A stretch of DNA of 64,000 nt, from positions 11,814,062-11,878,061 of the forward strand of contig OU612074.1 in assembly GCA_914767715.1 (NCBI GenBank), given 5' to 3'. This DNA is from Membranipora membranacea. Lineage: Eukaryota; Bryozoa; Gymnolaemata; Cheilostomatida; Membraniporidae. The position numbers were made by a program, and so were the translations under genes. The notes below the pieces were generated by a model that did not search any database, was not told where the DNA came from, and saw only the letters and a program-made list of their open reading frames with translations. Positions 1 to 10,556 of this stretch are shown here, piece by piece (within the stretch, counting starts at the first letter, position 1; each line of letters begins with the position of its first letter).

Positions 1-360
1 TTGTGGTTTCAAACTCTCATACCTTGTGTGTTCAATTCTTTAGTTCATTTCGCAATTTCTACCAATATTTATGCAACTTTTTTGCAAATATTCTATGCAA
101 TCATAATGCCGTCTTGGTGTGGGTTGCGTATGGCTTTTGCTCTGGAAAAACAAATGAGTGATGAAACTAGATCCAAAGGCAACACGCTAGCTGACAACAG
201 CATTGCAAAATTAGCGGCCCTAGTGTGTCAGATAATAGACACACTAGGGCCGTACAAAGTACAACTGTCCCCCAACTGTCAAAATGGATCATGTATGGAG
301 TTACCCATCTCTGCTGAGCGAGGCAACTCAAGTGTTATATTGTGCTAACTATAGTCTTTG
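1..360. repeat. degenerate direct repeat, copy 1
   Basis: This stretch is matched by a diverged second copy about 1.31 kb downstream (1310-1695). Both contain the segments 'gagtgatgaaactagat' and 'agctgacaacagcatt' in the same order. Short open frames here are interrupted differently in the two copies, so I see no supported gene. It lies outside the gene array. Confidence 0.6.
215..252. repeat. perfect 15-bp inverted repeat (hairpin)
   Basis: The arms 215-229 and 238-252 are exact reverse complements separated by 8 bases. The equivalent stretch in the second copy of the direct repeat (about 1525-1560) has lost the pairing. It is not followed by a T run, so a Pol III terminator or small RNA is not supported. 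Confidence 0.7.
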
Positions 361-756
361 ACATGCTTGACCCTCTAGACTGCAGGTGCTTGCCGCAATG
401 TTGTACTCTGTTGCATCAAATTCCTCTCTCCAAGGATTGGATTTTTCAAACACAGAGCGAGCCTCAGTATTTTTGGTCAAGTTCAGCAAAGATATGGTCA
501 GGACCAATGACATCATCATCACATGATTTGTATTACAGGTTTATTGAATATTAAAAATTATCAACTTTTTAATCTTTGGCTTAAAAAATTCAAATAATTT
601 AATGCTGTCTTCATTGTGCCATTCATAACACAGGTGCTTACATCGAATGAGTACACAGGCTCCCTATATCCACTGAAAACCAGCTAATTCCTTTATTGTA
701 TACATAAACATATAACTATGTTTTTATATGTTTTTATATATGTATTTATATCTTAA

Positions 757-1135
757 AGGGCAACCAAGGTTTCAAACATGTTCTCATTGATTGATAGCAG
801 ATTGCACCTTATCCATATAGGGAAATAGGGAAAAAGACCAAATCTAATTCGGATGATTATCCAGCCAGAGTTATTGGGAAACATTTCATCCATCAGGTAT
901 ACTCAAACTCAGATAAAATAGAATACCACAAAGCAGTTTCCTGTTCCTGTTATTATTTAGCCTGTACTCTATCATCATTTCAGCAATGTCTTGGAATCTC
1001 CCCTTAATTGAAATGTTACCCAGCTTAGAGTCAGCAACTACTTTGAGTTTTGCGTCGCGTAATGCACAAAGCTGATGCTGCCTAGCACATAATTTACTAC
1101 CCATTAATGCATCGCTGCGAAACCTTGGTTGCCCT
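757..1135. mobile_element. TTAA-flanked MITE with 17-bp perfect TIRs
   Basis: The terminal inverted repeat AGGGCAACCAAGGTTTC (757-773) returns in reverse complement at 1119-1135. Both ends are flanked by TTAA (753-756 and 1136-1139), the target duplication typical of piggyBac-like elements. At 379 bp it is non-autonomous. A 72-codon open frame on the minus strand (886-1104) lies inside; I do not recognise it and treat it as chance. Confidence 0.8.
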
Positions 1136-1309
1136 TTAATGATTGTATAGATATATTATGTTGCTGTCCGAAAGCAGCACATGTATAATGCTCAATTTTA
1201 ATTATCATAGGGATATTGAGTAACATTAGCCTAAGTGATTCATATCTGATTAAATAAAACACATGGCTGTGGTATATTGTGCTGTAAAAAAACTTTTAAT
1301 TTAGGACTA

Positions 1310-1695
1310 TTGGTTTCGAACTCTCTTACCTCAATATTTGATTCTGAAGTTCAATTAGACATAATGTAAACATAATTCTGTGACTCTGTTGCGAACATTC
1401 TATGCAACCATACTGCTGTCTTGGTGCGGTTGCGTCTAGTTTTTTCTATGAAAAAATCGATGAGTGATGAAACTAGATATATAGGTGGCACTACAGCTGA
1501 CAACAGCATTGAGAAATTAGCCTAGTAGTTCCTTGTGTCAGATATAAGACTCATCAGGGTTCAAACACCAAAGTAGAACTGTCAACATACTGTTAAAATC
1601 TATCGTAATCATTAGTCTATGGAGTAAGTGGGCAACTCAATACAAAAGGTTTCAAGTTATTATATATTGTGCTAACTTTATCTATCTCTTAGTTT
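1310..1695. repeat. degenerate direct repeat, copy 2
   Basis: Diverged second copy of 1-360, with many substitutions and small indels. It has no intact frame shared with copy 1. Confidence 0.6.
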
Positions 1696-2019
1696 TCTTA
1701 TAGGCTTTGTCATGCAATGGGGCTGACAAAACAAACAACACCTTCCCAATTATTTCTACTGCGGAGGGCTAGAATCAATCTACGTAAAATGAAAATAATT
1801 CTTAATTCTTCAATTCCTTCTCCACTTGGTGGTTCTGTGCCAAAAGAGGCAAATCCTGATCAACATCAAAATTTATAGGAGTTATGTACAATAGCATAGT
1901 TGGTCATTGCTGTAGTCTTTATTTTTCTGCTCTCTTAACTGCTTAAGGTTCAGGAATTATTTGGTACTTTTACTTCAACGCTTCTAGAAATAATCATTTC
2001 AGCCGCTACATGAGTGGTG
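1696..2019. other. intergenic, nothing recognised
   Basis: AT-rich sequence with no coding signal or repeat that I can support. Homology to the array units starts just after this, near 2020 ('agaagtgattattgt', matching about 26660). Confidence 0.4.
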
Positions 2020-2263
2020 TTCAGTTGAGAAGTGATTATTGTCATGAATCTGCACAAAACATCAGATTTGGCCCCTTTGAAATTCTAGGTCAAACAACAC
2101 AATTGAGCGCAGTTTTTAGTAAGTTGCTGTATTAGTATAAGGATGTGCTCAGATAACTCATAAATGAATTAAGTTTCATTGTGAGAAAAAAAATTAGTTG
2201 TGATCACATTCATATATTTCTAAGTTGTCTTCATGGGAGAGTGCTCGTCATCTGTCAGGGAGC

Positions 2264-2865
2264 TTACAAAATAGATTCTGTTGTAACTAAAAGAAAAAAC
2301 AACAGTCATTGTTATGTAATAACATCACTTGCAGAATAATCCACCAAGAATTTACCCTCAAGATATCTGAAATTTTATTTGGTATTTTCAAATATATACG
2401 CCGTACCTGTGTTGGCGGGGTCTCAAAGTTTAAGATACCCAAAATTTATCTGAAAGAGTTTTAACTTCTGTTTCCATTAGCCCCATTTCTTCCTCCGTTT
2501 TGTCTGCCCCTTCTTCCAATCCTTCCTCTTCTTGCACCATCTTCACCTCCTTGTCTTCCAGCACCGTCATTTCTACCTAATATCCCTCCTAGTCCTATCC
2601 TCTGACCACCCTGACTTCTTCCAGGCTGACCAACATTTCTTGCACCAACTCCTCTTCCTCCTCCATTAAGGCATACCACTAAAAACAATAAGAGGATCAA
2701 AATTAGCATCCAAACATTATTTAAACTTATCTAAAGATATATGCAGACTATGATTCACTTGTTCTAAAAATGTCTACATGATTTAGAATCTAGTATTATT
2801 AAAGTTTTCATGATTTACTTACAAAGGATGGTAGCAACAAAGAGTCCAAATACTATGTTGTTCAT
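2264..2865 (-). pseudogene. B1: truncated Gly/Arg-rich secreted protein gene (B lineage)
   Basis: Exon 1 (2865-2823) encodes MNNIVFGLFVATIL and ends in a T before GTAAGT. Exon 2 starts at 2678 after TTTTTAG. Exon 3 (2286-2264) would encode FTTESIL and stop. Compared with B2, exon 2 has lost 15 bases over the end of the leader, so CLSDAQRYGGG becomes CLNGGG and the signal-peptidase site is gone. Exon 2 also breaks off after ..NGANGNRS with a TAA at 2463-2461, so the distal half with the repeat-rich region and the TPSLLDFTTGQ end is missing, as is its splice donor. A short secreted product is conceivable but unlikely. It is divergent from A1, whose ATG lies 3.6 kb away. Confidence 0.75.
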
Positions 2866-2944
2866 GATGTGAGTTGTTTGAAGCTCTAGATGTTTATACT
2901 GTTCCAAGTCAGCAGGTTGTGCTGAATATTGGGCTTCCACTCAG

Positions 2945-2952
2945 CTTTTATA
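2945..2952 (-). promoter_or_regulatory. B1 TATA box
   Basis: TATAAAAG on the minus strand, followed about 24 bases later by ATTCAGCACAACCTGCTGA. This matches the initiator-like block found before every A and B gene. Confidence 0.6.
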
Positions 2953-2989
2953 CTTTCTTTTCACTGCAATCATACTATAATAAGAAAAC

Positions 2990-5900
2990 GGACAATCAAA
3001 TTAATAAACAATTTTCAGGGATTAATTAAAATATCAATTGAAGCAATATCATCACAGCTAGCTAAGTCATGACTTAATATCTATGAAAGCTATAAGTCTG
3101 ACATCGTAAGGACAAAAATAAGTTGTTGGCATTTGAAGTTTCTGTGGAAGGACAGTTGAGCAACCTTTAAAATTAAAAAAATTATTTGTTTGTATAAGAA
3201 TAATACGGGTGTTTGCTATCCTCACTACTTTGATATATAAGGCACTGCCTCCCAATGATGGTTAAGCCAGGTGGCCTGTAACACAATGATTGTAAAATAA
3301 AATAAATAAATAATCAGTCCCGATTTGAAACTCCAAATAACCAGATTAAATTTTGATACTGGCTCAATTTACTAAAAAAATATTGAAATAAACTCTTAAA
3401 AACACTTCTATAGAAGTTATCTGATTGATGATGCTTATTTTGATATGGAACTAGAGTTATTCTGATTCCAAACTTTTTCCGTGGGTGGGTGTTTCAAAAA
3501 CTCAAATTCTGAAATTTCATACTCTCATGTAGACTTGCATTGCAAGGCTACTTTGCCTTCCTGGGATAATGAAGTAAACACAGTGTATTCTGTAATTTGG
3601 ACAAGTACTGAGCCAAACAAAATTTTGATTGTGACATGTTCTTCTCAGACAAAAATATACTTCTTTAGGACAGCACCCCTTTGATGAAGTCGACCAGCGA
3701 TTCATCATTTGATGGAATTCGATAAAGAAACAGATGGATACCATAGTTTTCTATATCTGACAATAAGAAGCACAACCAAAAACAATGATGAACATAATTA
3801 ACATTCTCCATTTTGTTCCTTTGTAACAGTCAAACTAGAGTCCAGATACGTGCTGAATACTTCAGAACGGATTATATAAGTTATCTCAATAATATTTTCT
3901 TTAAATATAGTCGCTTTTAAATTGATTTGTTACCGATTTGTTATTTATCTTACATGTTTTATCAGAGCACCCTATGTAACCATTTTATTTCTCAAATACA
4001 AAACACATCTTCTTTTGCATTGTTACCGAAGCCCATTATCCTGGTCTTATCAATTATTTTAGGAAGTATGGTTATTCCCTGCTTGTGAAAGCTGTATCAT
4101 TTGAGAAGAGTCAATTTAAGGCTTAAGATTAAGGAATTATTTTGGATTAATAAGTCCAAAAACCGGACGATGCTTCACAACTGTGATCTGTTAATATTGT
4201 TTCCTGTCCTGAGACCAGAGATTGTGCAACTGAATCATTGGTTTGTCATTTTCTTTCTTTTGATATAGATCTATTTGATTGATGATGTACAATGGGTCAC
4301 AATGTATGTCAACATGTCAATTTAAATTGACCACTTTATCCTCTTAAACTACTATATTGTTATTGAAACTTGCCAGTCGCTGGATCAAATAAGTAGCATC
4401 ATTAGGAAGTTGGGGATTTACAAATTATTTATTTTTAAATCCAAAAACAGGGCAACAGCTTTCAACCGCGATCTTCAAATATCAAATCCTGTTTTACAGG
4501 TTCCCTCAAAATAATATTTTCCCGATTTTGATATCAATCTATTTAATGATACAATGACGTAAACTGAGATATAATCTATGCGAATAAGTCATTTCAAATT
4601 GACCACTTTATTCCTTTATTAAACTTGCCAGCTCACTAAAGATTAATTTTAACTACATTATCCTCTTAGAAGCAACGAATCTGTCACAAGCAGCTGGAGT
4701 TAATTCACTATCAGAGCACCGAAAATAAATACAGATCATCTACATAATGTACAATATGCCATATATATTCATCTTTTCACACAAGTTATTTATGATGTTA
4801 AATGTTTGGTCATTTTTATCTTACTGTGAAGAACAATAGCCCACTGACTTCGAGATTACGCTATTAACATGTGTATCTCTGATTTTTAGAGTCAATTTAG
4901 TAGCAGTAACGAACATTTACCCGTCCCTAATTAATAAAATTGAACACGGGGCGTCACACCAAATTCCTTGTGATGGTACCCCTACTAAGTGAATAAATTC
5001 ACTCTCTACCGATCAGAGATATACATACAATAGTATGTCACGTGATCAGTGTGGAACAATAGGGCAGGGGCGTATATTCTAAAAAATTTCACTCACTGAC
5101 TTTATAGAGATGAGCATAATGATCGGGCACAGCCCGATTAACACGCCGTAGGCGTGGCGGGGAGGGTGTGCTTAAGCGCCCTCCCACACGGAAATTTTTG
5201 CATATCGGTAGCAAAATAGTGCAAGCAGAGAGGTATTTCAATAGCTCACTGAGCTGTTGGGTACTTTCAGAAAACAACTCAATAGCAGTAGAAGATTACG
5301 GTAAAAATGCTCCAGTTATAATGCATTAATTTGAAAAAAAACTGACCTCGATGGGATTCGAACCCACAACAATCTTATTAACAGTGATTATTAGGCAGAC
5401 GCTCTACACAGTGAGCTATTCAGCCACTCACGGAATTCCGTGGGCCGTGAGTGCTAATATACCCCACTGCAATAGGGCAACAATGATCGAATAAGTCAAG
5501 TCATGGAGGTCTGTTGAACAGGTATAAAAAAATAATTGAAGTAATAAAATATGTGCATGGATTATTGGATAAACAAATAGAAATAAAAATTATGCAAATG
5601 AAGATATTAATATTTGTGTTTCAAACTTGGAATTCTTTTGAACTTCAAGGGGTCTTATTAATACAGTACACAATATACAACCATGTGTAATATAAAACAG
5701 ATTCAGTTTAAAAAGTTTGAAAATAGAGATTCCTTCCCATCATACTTGAACAGGGGAACAAACTCTAAATCGATCAATGTGTTTAGTCCGGCAAACATGT
5801 AATATAATAGTTGTTTAAATTATGCAAAACTTTTTTTTGATATACCGGCTCATAGCTTCAGTTTTGAAACATCAAACAACATCAATACAGTTGCATCATA

Positions 5901-6400
5901 ACTGAGCATGGTAAACGTAATGATAAAAAAAATTTAATTTGCCATCGTGTTTCAATAGACTAAGGTATCGCATCAGCAGATCATTTATGAGATTAAGAAT
6001 GATGACGCTACTTAAAGTACTTAAAGTTAAGCAGCTTCTACAAGCTGATATTAATCCCACTTACGGCATTAATAAATGCGTCAAAGCAGAATTTGATGGC
6101 ACCAGATACCCTTCTGGAGGGATTTTGTGACCTGTCAAACATTTAATTAATATTTAAAATGTCACTTATATTTAGTTCTGATGACTTGAGCTTGCCTCCA
6201 CTACCGGAGCTTCAAATTGAGACAACACAGATGAATTATGATTACAGTATTCTGACTTAAGTTATTTTATGTCAAGATTGCCGCTCACATGTAGAGACAT
6301 CATCTATTGTTAGTTATATCAAGACTATTGCATCAGTGGATTTCAAAGATAATCTTCTAAAATTGATAATTGATTTGATTGCATGTTTTCCAATTTATGA
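2990..6400. repeat. B-A intergenic block, unit 1
   Basis: This divergent spacer between B1 and A1 recurs, with small indels, before A2, A3, A5, A7 and A8 and in part before A6. Recognisable landmarks are the palindrome-like GGCACTGCCTCCC near 3242, the phrase 'ccgtgggtgggtgtttcaaa' near 3479, an E-box CACGTG at 5039-5044, and the stretch near 5940-6125 that is open in most copies but varies in frame and end. I find no supported gene. It probably carries shared regulatory sequence for both genes. Confidence 0.7.
5065..5469. mobile_element. hAT-like MITE with tRNA-like core
   Basis: The ends are CAGGGGCGTATATT and, in reverse complement, CAGTGGGGTATATT. They are flanked by an exact 8-bp duplication CAATAGGG (5057-5064 and 5470-5477). 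The same site is empty in all other units ('caatagggcaacaatg'). Near the right end the minus strand contains an A-box-like TAGCTCACTG..TAGAGC and a B-box GGGTTCGAATCCC. No matching acceptor stem forms, so this is not a functional tRNA. Confidence 0.8.
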
Positions 6401-6420
6401 AGTATATCGGTATAAAAAAG

Positions 6421-6460
6421 TATAAAAGCTGAGTGAATGCCAATGTTCAGCACAACCTGC
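6421..6460 (+). promoter_or_regulatory. A1 core promoter
   Basis: TATAAAAG at 6421-6428 is followed 24 bases later by GTTCAGCACAACCTGC (6445-6460), an initiator-like site. This gives a 5' UTR of about 60 bases before the ATG at 6507. The arrangement is identical in all A and B copies, which is the main support. Confidence 0.65.
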
Positions 6461-6506
6461 TAAATTGGAACATTGAAAGCATCGTCAGCTTCCAATTATT
6501 CTCAAA

Positions 6507-7606
6507 ATGAATAACATCGTAATTGGACTCTTTGTTGCAACCATTGTTTGTAAGTTAATAAAATCACACACTAATTGTTAACTGATATGAAAGTCAGAAT
6601 AACGTTCTTACATTTTAACGTAATGTTAAAAAACAGGTATCCTTTTGTCAAGCAAATTTGTAGGATTGGTGTTAGATATGTGATGTGATATATGTATTAT
6701 TATCATGACAAGACTTATATTTTTGCTGCAAACATATCACACTATTGGTACTTTTTTTTTATCACTTTATTGTCATCAATTACCAATTATTTACTACTCT
6801 GGTACAGTCTTTATGTTCTTCTTTAAAAGTAAAGTTGCCTCTTCATAAGAGTTAAAAGCAGGAAATCAACAAAAAGAAGACAGTGAATTTTAACTGTGTT
6901 ATTGTTTTTAGTGGTATGTCTATGTGACGCTCAACGCTATGGTGGAGGACAAGAGGTAGGAGCTCGAGGTGCTGGTCAGCCTGATAGAGGTCAGGTTGGT
7001 CAAAGGACAGGACTAGGGAGGATGTTAGATAGAAATGGCGGTGCTGGAAGACAAGGCGGCGAGGACGCTTCAAGAAGAGGAAGGGTCGGTGGAAGGGGCA
7101 GAGAAAATGCAAGAAGAAATGGTGCTAATGGAGGCAGAAGAGGTGGCCAAAATGGAGGAAGAAGAGGAGACGGAAATGGACAAAATGTTGGAAGAAGAGG
7201 TGGTCAAAATGGAGTCAGGAGAGGAGCTGGAAATGGTCCTAATGGAAGACAAGGAAGAAGAGGAGGACCTGAACCAGCAACAGATGCGGCTCCAGTAACC
7301 ACTCCATCTCTTCTGGACTTCACTACAGGACAATGTAAGTACATCTTCACTCAATCATATCCTGTATGAGTAAATGATAATATAAATTAGAACATTTAGA
7401 GGGACCTGAAAATTCCAAAAGTCACTTCTGCCTTTACCCTTATCTTGGCTCACTGGTTTAATTTACTTTATTTGGTAATATGCCTTCAATTTTAATGTGA
7501 AAACTTGAACAATGTCTTTTATTTGGATTCTGATGGAGCAGAGATAGTATTATGTAAAGAACTTTCTGTTCTTTTTATTTTAGTTACAACTGGATTTATT
7601 TTGTAA
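6507..7606 (+). CDS. A1: secreted Gly/Arg/Asn-rich protein, 162 aa
   Basis: Three exons: 6507-6549, 6912-7334 and 7584-7606, with GT-AG introns in phase 1. Exon 1 encodes MNNIVIGLFVATIV; the joined leader ends VCLCDA, a good signal-peptidase site, leaving a mature protein of about 141 residues that starts QRYGGG. The mature part has about 25 Arg, no Lys and no Cys. It is built from Gly-Gly-Arg-Arg and Gln/Asn-Gly units (roughly mature residues 50-105), contains RGD, and ends in TTPSLLDFTTGQ-FTTGFIL. An AATAAA at 7751-7756 gives a short 3' UTR. Exon count, leader and tail are the same in four other long copies. I do not recognise the family; a cationic antimicrobial, matrix or adhesion role is inference only. 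Confidence 0.8.
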
Positions 7607-8084
7607 AGTTGTTGACCTTGACAGATGACGAGAAATTGACAGACAAAGAAGACTTCCAAATAATAATCCTGAGATGACACCCAAGATTTATTATCTCCAT
7701 AATATATAATATGCATTTAATTGATTATTTTTTCAACGCACACTTATATTAATAAAACTGCAAAGTAAAAATCTGTACTCAGTCTTTTCTATTTTGCATT
7801 AAATACTGGCACCAACACTTTAGTACATAGCAAAGGTTAGACCTCATTCGGCTCAAAATAAAACTATCATTCGAATTGCACAACATAGCTTTGCTGTTTA
7901 CTGTTTTTAGGTCATGATTTTTCAAATGAAATGATATTTGAAAAGTGTCATAACAACTAACTAACTAACTAAATGGGTCATCAATAGCTTGCATCTTTGG
8001 CTTGGAATAAAACAATTCATAACTATATTGTTGACAGAAATAATGATGATGATTGTCCTCGCATTAACCGGAAAGTGTATTCCG

Positions 8085-8205
8085 CGCAATGGTGTCCAAA
8101 GTTGGTAGGCTGTGCTGAACATCGGGCATCGGAAATCATGATTGCAAAAACTTAAATTGCCTTTGAACTGCAGCTGATAGATAGCTGTGCCGATGCTTAT
8201 ATATG
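8085..8205 (-). other. C remnant, unit 1: promoter-like block convergent to A1
   Basis: On the minus strand, GTTCAGCACAGCCTACCAAC (ending near 8102) closely matches the initiator and 5' UTR block of A and B. It is preceded by TATATAAG (8203-8196), but at the wrong distance (about 75 bases). A loosely exon-1-like stretch follows. A 97-codon frame (8254-7961) spans the block, but its end shifts between copies. It is probably a relic of a third, convergent family member. Confidence 0.4.
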
Positions 8206-8847
8206 CCAAATTTAACTGAACATGATAAATCAACAAAGGTCTAGTCGAGAACAACTAAAAAGTAACCCTTGGTGAGAATGATGAACTGTTTTAAAAGCAG
8301 CTGTTACCAGCAAAACAACTCTTCATCACAGAGGTTACATGACAATATAATAGTTGTGTTTTTGAAGATGTGCTAATTTCTGCATATTTGATATGAGGAA
8401 GAAGCCCTGCTGCTGCATACATTTTGTGTAAAATCAGAAGCCAGCAATAGCACCATATACTTTCAGTATGAATCGATATCTCGTCTGCAATGTTTACGGA
8501 GAGAGATAGGATGATCAGATCAACTTTGAATTTTCTGTTGCTTGAAGCTGTTCATTTTTGTATGGTTTTAGAATTAATTGTAATGTCAAATTGTGGCAAA
8601 AGACACAGGAGTGCAAGTTATGTTGTATAATTGCAACTTGATGACTATTACAGCCTGACGTTGACTTTTTTTCCTAGGCCTTCGTCAATTCTTTGCTCGA
8701 TGTGTAACCACACTTGCTTTGCCTCTTGACAAAAATTATAAAACTCAAAGTGAGAATGCTAATAATTATATTATATTATCATTTATGGAACTTATCAATG
8801 CCATCAACACATCAAAGGTGAAGGTCATCTCACCATGCCAATATGAA
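8206..8847. repeat. A downstream block, unit 1
   Basis: Sequence repeated after A2, A3, A4, A6 and A7. It includes 'gcaacagaaaattcaaagttgatctg' in reverse complement and the run leading to the tRNA-like remnant. No gene is supported. Confidence 0.6.
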
Positions 8848-8929
8848 GACAAGGTAGCGGAATGGTTAATGTGATGAACTGCTAATCAATTTCCCTCTTG
8901 GAGCGTGGGTTCGAATCCCATCCTTGTCG
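8848..8929 (+). pseudogene. tRNA-Ser(GCU)-like remnant, unit 1
   Basis: It is 82 bases long with an intact acceptor stem (GACAAGG/CCTTGTC), GCT in the loop and GGTTCGAATCC. The anticodon stem has two mismatches (ATGAA against TCAAT) and the D arm is altered (AGCGGAATGG). It is a paralogue of the true tRNA at 10475. Confidence 0.7.
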
Positions 8930-9259
8930 CAACTTACTTTTAAAAACTGTTCTGTAAATTGACAACATGAGCAGGTTGTATAAGGTTAGTCCTGTTCATG
9001 ACAAAACAGATGTTCGGCTGCCCCTAAAGAGAGACGCAAGTTGCCCGAAATCTTCATATTGAGAGTGTGGTACATCCAAGAAAATTAGAATGCATCCTAG
9101 AGGTGAGGCCATAGACGACCTCCTGAATTTAAGTGTGCAGCAAGCTGCCCATATAACTGAAACATGCACTAATTGCTCATTGGCAGTGATGCTTTGATCT
9201 TAGCCACTAGGCAGAGAAGCATTGTACTAGGGTTAGGCATTGTCCTGTGGGGTAGTTAG

Positions 9260-10190
9260 TAGTGATGGCAAATTGTCAGATTTTGGTGAGACGGGACGCG
9301 ACCGAGACAACAAGAAAATTTGGGACGAGACCGAGATGAGACCGAGACATATGTCGATACCGATAAAACATTCTTCAGATATCGCAATTTAAAAGAATGA
9401 TGGATATTCATCCACTATTCACTAGTGCAATTAGCTAAGAGTACATGTTAAGATTGATTCGGTTTGTAATATATCATCTAAACATAAGGAACTATGTTGA
9501 GACCAAGATTCATTAAATCATGTCAAGTATTAATCCAATTATAGATGCCTGAAGAAAGCTTTATGCAGTGTTGTAAGCGTTCATAACATTGAATTCCATA
9601 TCTGGAATAGCATCATTAGCTTTCTTTTGCAAAACAAAGGGCTTGCAAAAATAGCCAGTCCCTAGTAGCAATCTAGAAATGCCCTAATCATCGACACTGT
9701 AGGGGTATAATTACTGTTTGCAATTTTGTAAACAAGACAATTTCTCAGGCTAATTATTCATGCTACTAGGGACAGCCAATCAGATAACAGTCAGATGGGT
9801 CCCTGTGTTTAGTGTCCTAACCGTATAACGCTATGATACTATTTCTATTCTAAGAGAAGAATCTAATTCAGTGGTTCATAATAATCACAGAAAAACTAAT
9901 TATGACTAATAGCTAATAGCTAATAGCTAATAGCTAATAGCTAATACCTAATATAGTCTCAATTTCTTGCGCTGTCAAATTAAATCCACAGCGCAGTGGT
10001 TAAGATCGTGGACTGTGGGTAATATGGTCTCAGGTTCGAGTCCAGGTGCAGCCAGAATTTTGTCCAGCTGTAACCATTTATAAGTATCAGTCCCAACACT
10101 TAACAAGAGTTGTCTGTCTTGACGGGATGAGATACCGTCCCGAGGAGACAAGTCGGGACCGGGAATTGTCCGGTCCAGTTGCCATCACTC
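9260..10190. mobile_element. TIR element GTGATGGCAA, unit 1
   Basis: The left end TAGTGATGGCAA and the right end TTGCCATCACT are inverted. Inside the ends are GGGACGAGACCGAGA-type repeats and a tRNA-like stretch (9989-10054) with B-box GGTTCGAGTCC (10033-10043). The decayed unit at 42978 has no element here (GGGGTAGCTAGGCTATTC), which supports insertion. The superfamily is unclear; a hAT-type 8-bp duplication is not visible. No coding capacity. Confidence 0.6.
9906..9947. repeat. microsatellite (CTAATAG)n
   Basis: Five perfect and one imperfect 7-bp units. Other copies of the TIR element have a single unit here, so this is a recent local expansion in unit 1. Confidence 0.85.
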
Positions 10191-10474
10191 GGCTACTCAA
10201 TAATAGTTTTCTTTTGAAACTAACTAGTGTAGAGACACATCATCAAGCAAAGATGTGATGTAGTCCATGGATTATTAGGCAGGTGTAGACCCAGCTGGTT
10301 TTGACAGGTGATACAAGATGTGGAAAAGAAAGCTGCAATTAATATTAGTTCAAAGCATCTCATTAAATGTTTTGTTTTACTGCTGCAGGTGACTTAAGGA
10401 GATCCGAATAAAATTTAGCTATCAGTGCCAACAATATGCAAAATGTCAAGGTCATCTCACAAAACCAGTATGGA

Positions 10475-10556
10475 GACAAGGTGGCCGAGTGGTTAAGGCG
10501 ATGGACTGCTAATCCATTTCCCTCTGGGAGCGTGGGTTCGAATCCCATCCTTGTCG
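10475..10556 (+). tRNA. tRNA-Ser(GCU), unit 1
   Basis: It is 82 bases long: acceptor GACAAGG/CCTTGTC with discriminator G, D arm GCCGAGTGGTTAAGGC, anticodon stem TGGA-CTGCTAA-TCCA with anticodon GCT, a long variable arm (CCCTCTGGGA) as expected for serine, and T arm GGGTTCGAATCCC. A TTTT follows within ten bases (Pol III stop). No intron. Confidence 0.92.

Noticed and set aside
886-1104. 72-codon frame in the TTAA element as a transposase
   Set aside because: Far too short for a transposase and no recognisable motif.
7070-7354. Ser-rich 90-94 codon frames antisense to A exon 2 (also at 14642, 21801, 30415, 46422)
   Set aside because: They are the reverse complement of the GGA/AGA-rich exon and cross its splice donor; composition alone explains the missing stops.
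7519-7716. 65-codon minus-strand frames over A exon 3 (also near 15089, 22238, 46869 and, in the inverted A4 segment, 30114)
   Set aside because: They overlap the conserved exon 3 and 3' UTR on the other strand and are shadows of that conservation.
7961-8254. Minus-strand 97-121 codon frame repeated in six units
   Set aside because: Ends differ by frameshift and indel between copies, it overlaps a promoter-like relic, and there is no splice or composition support.
9906-9947. Short regular repeat as a possible CRISPR array
   Set aside because: A 7-bp tandem microsatellite without spacers in an animal genome.
9989-10054. A second tRNA gene type inside the TIR element
   Set aside because: A- and B-box-like motifs are present but the acceptor and anticodon stems do not pair.
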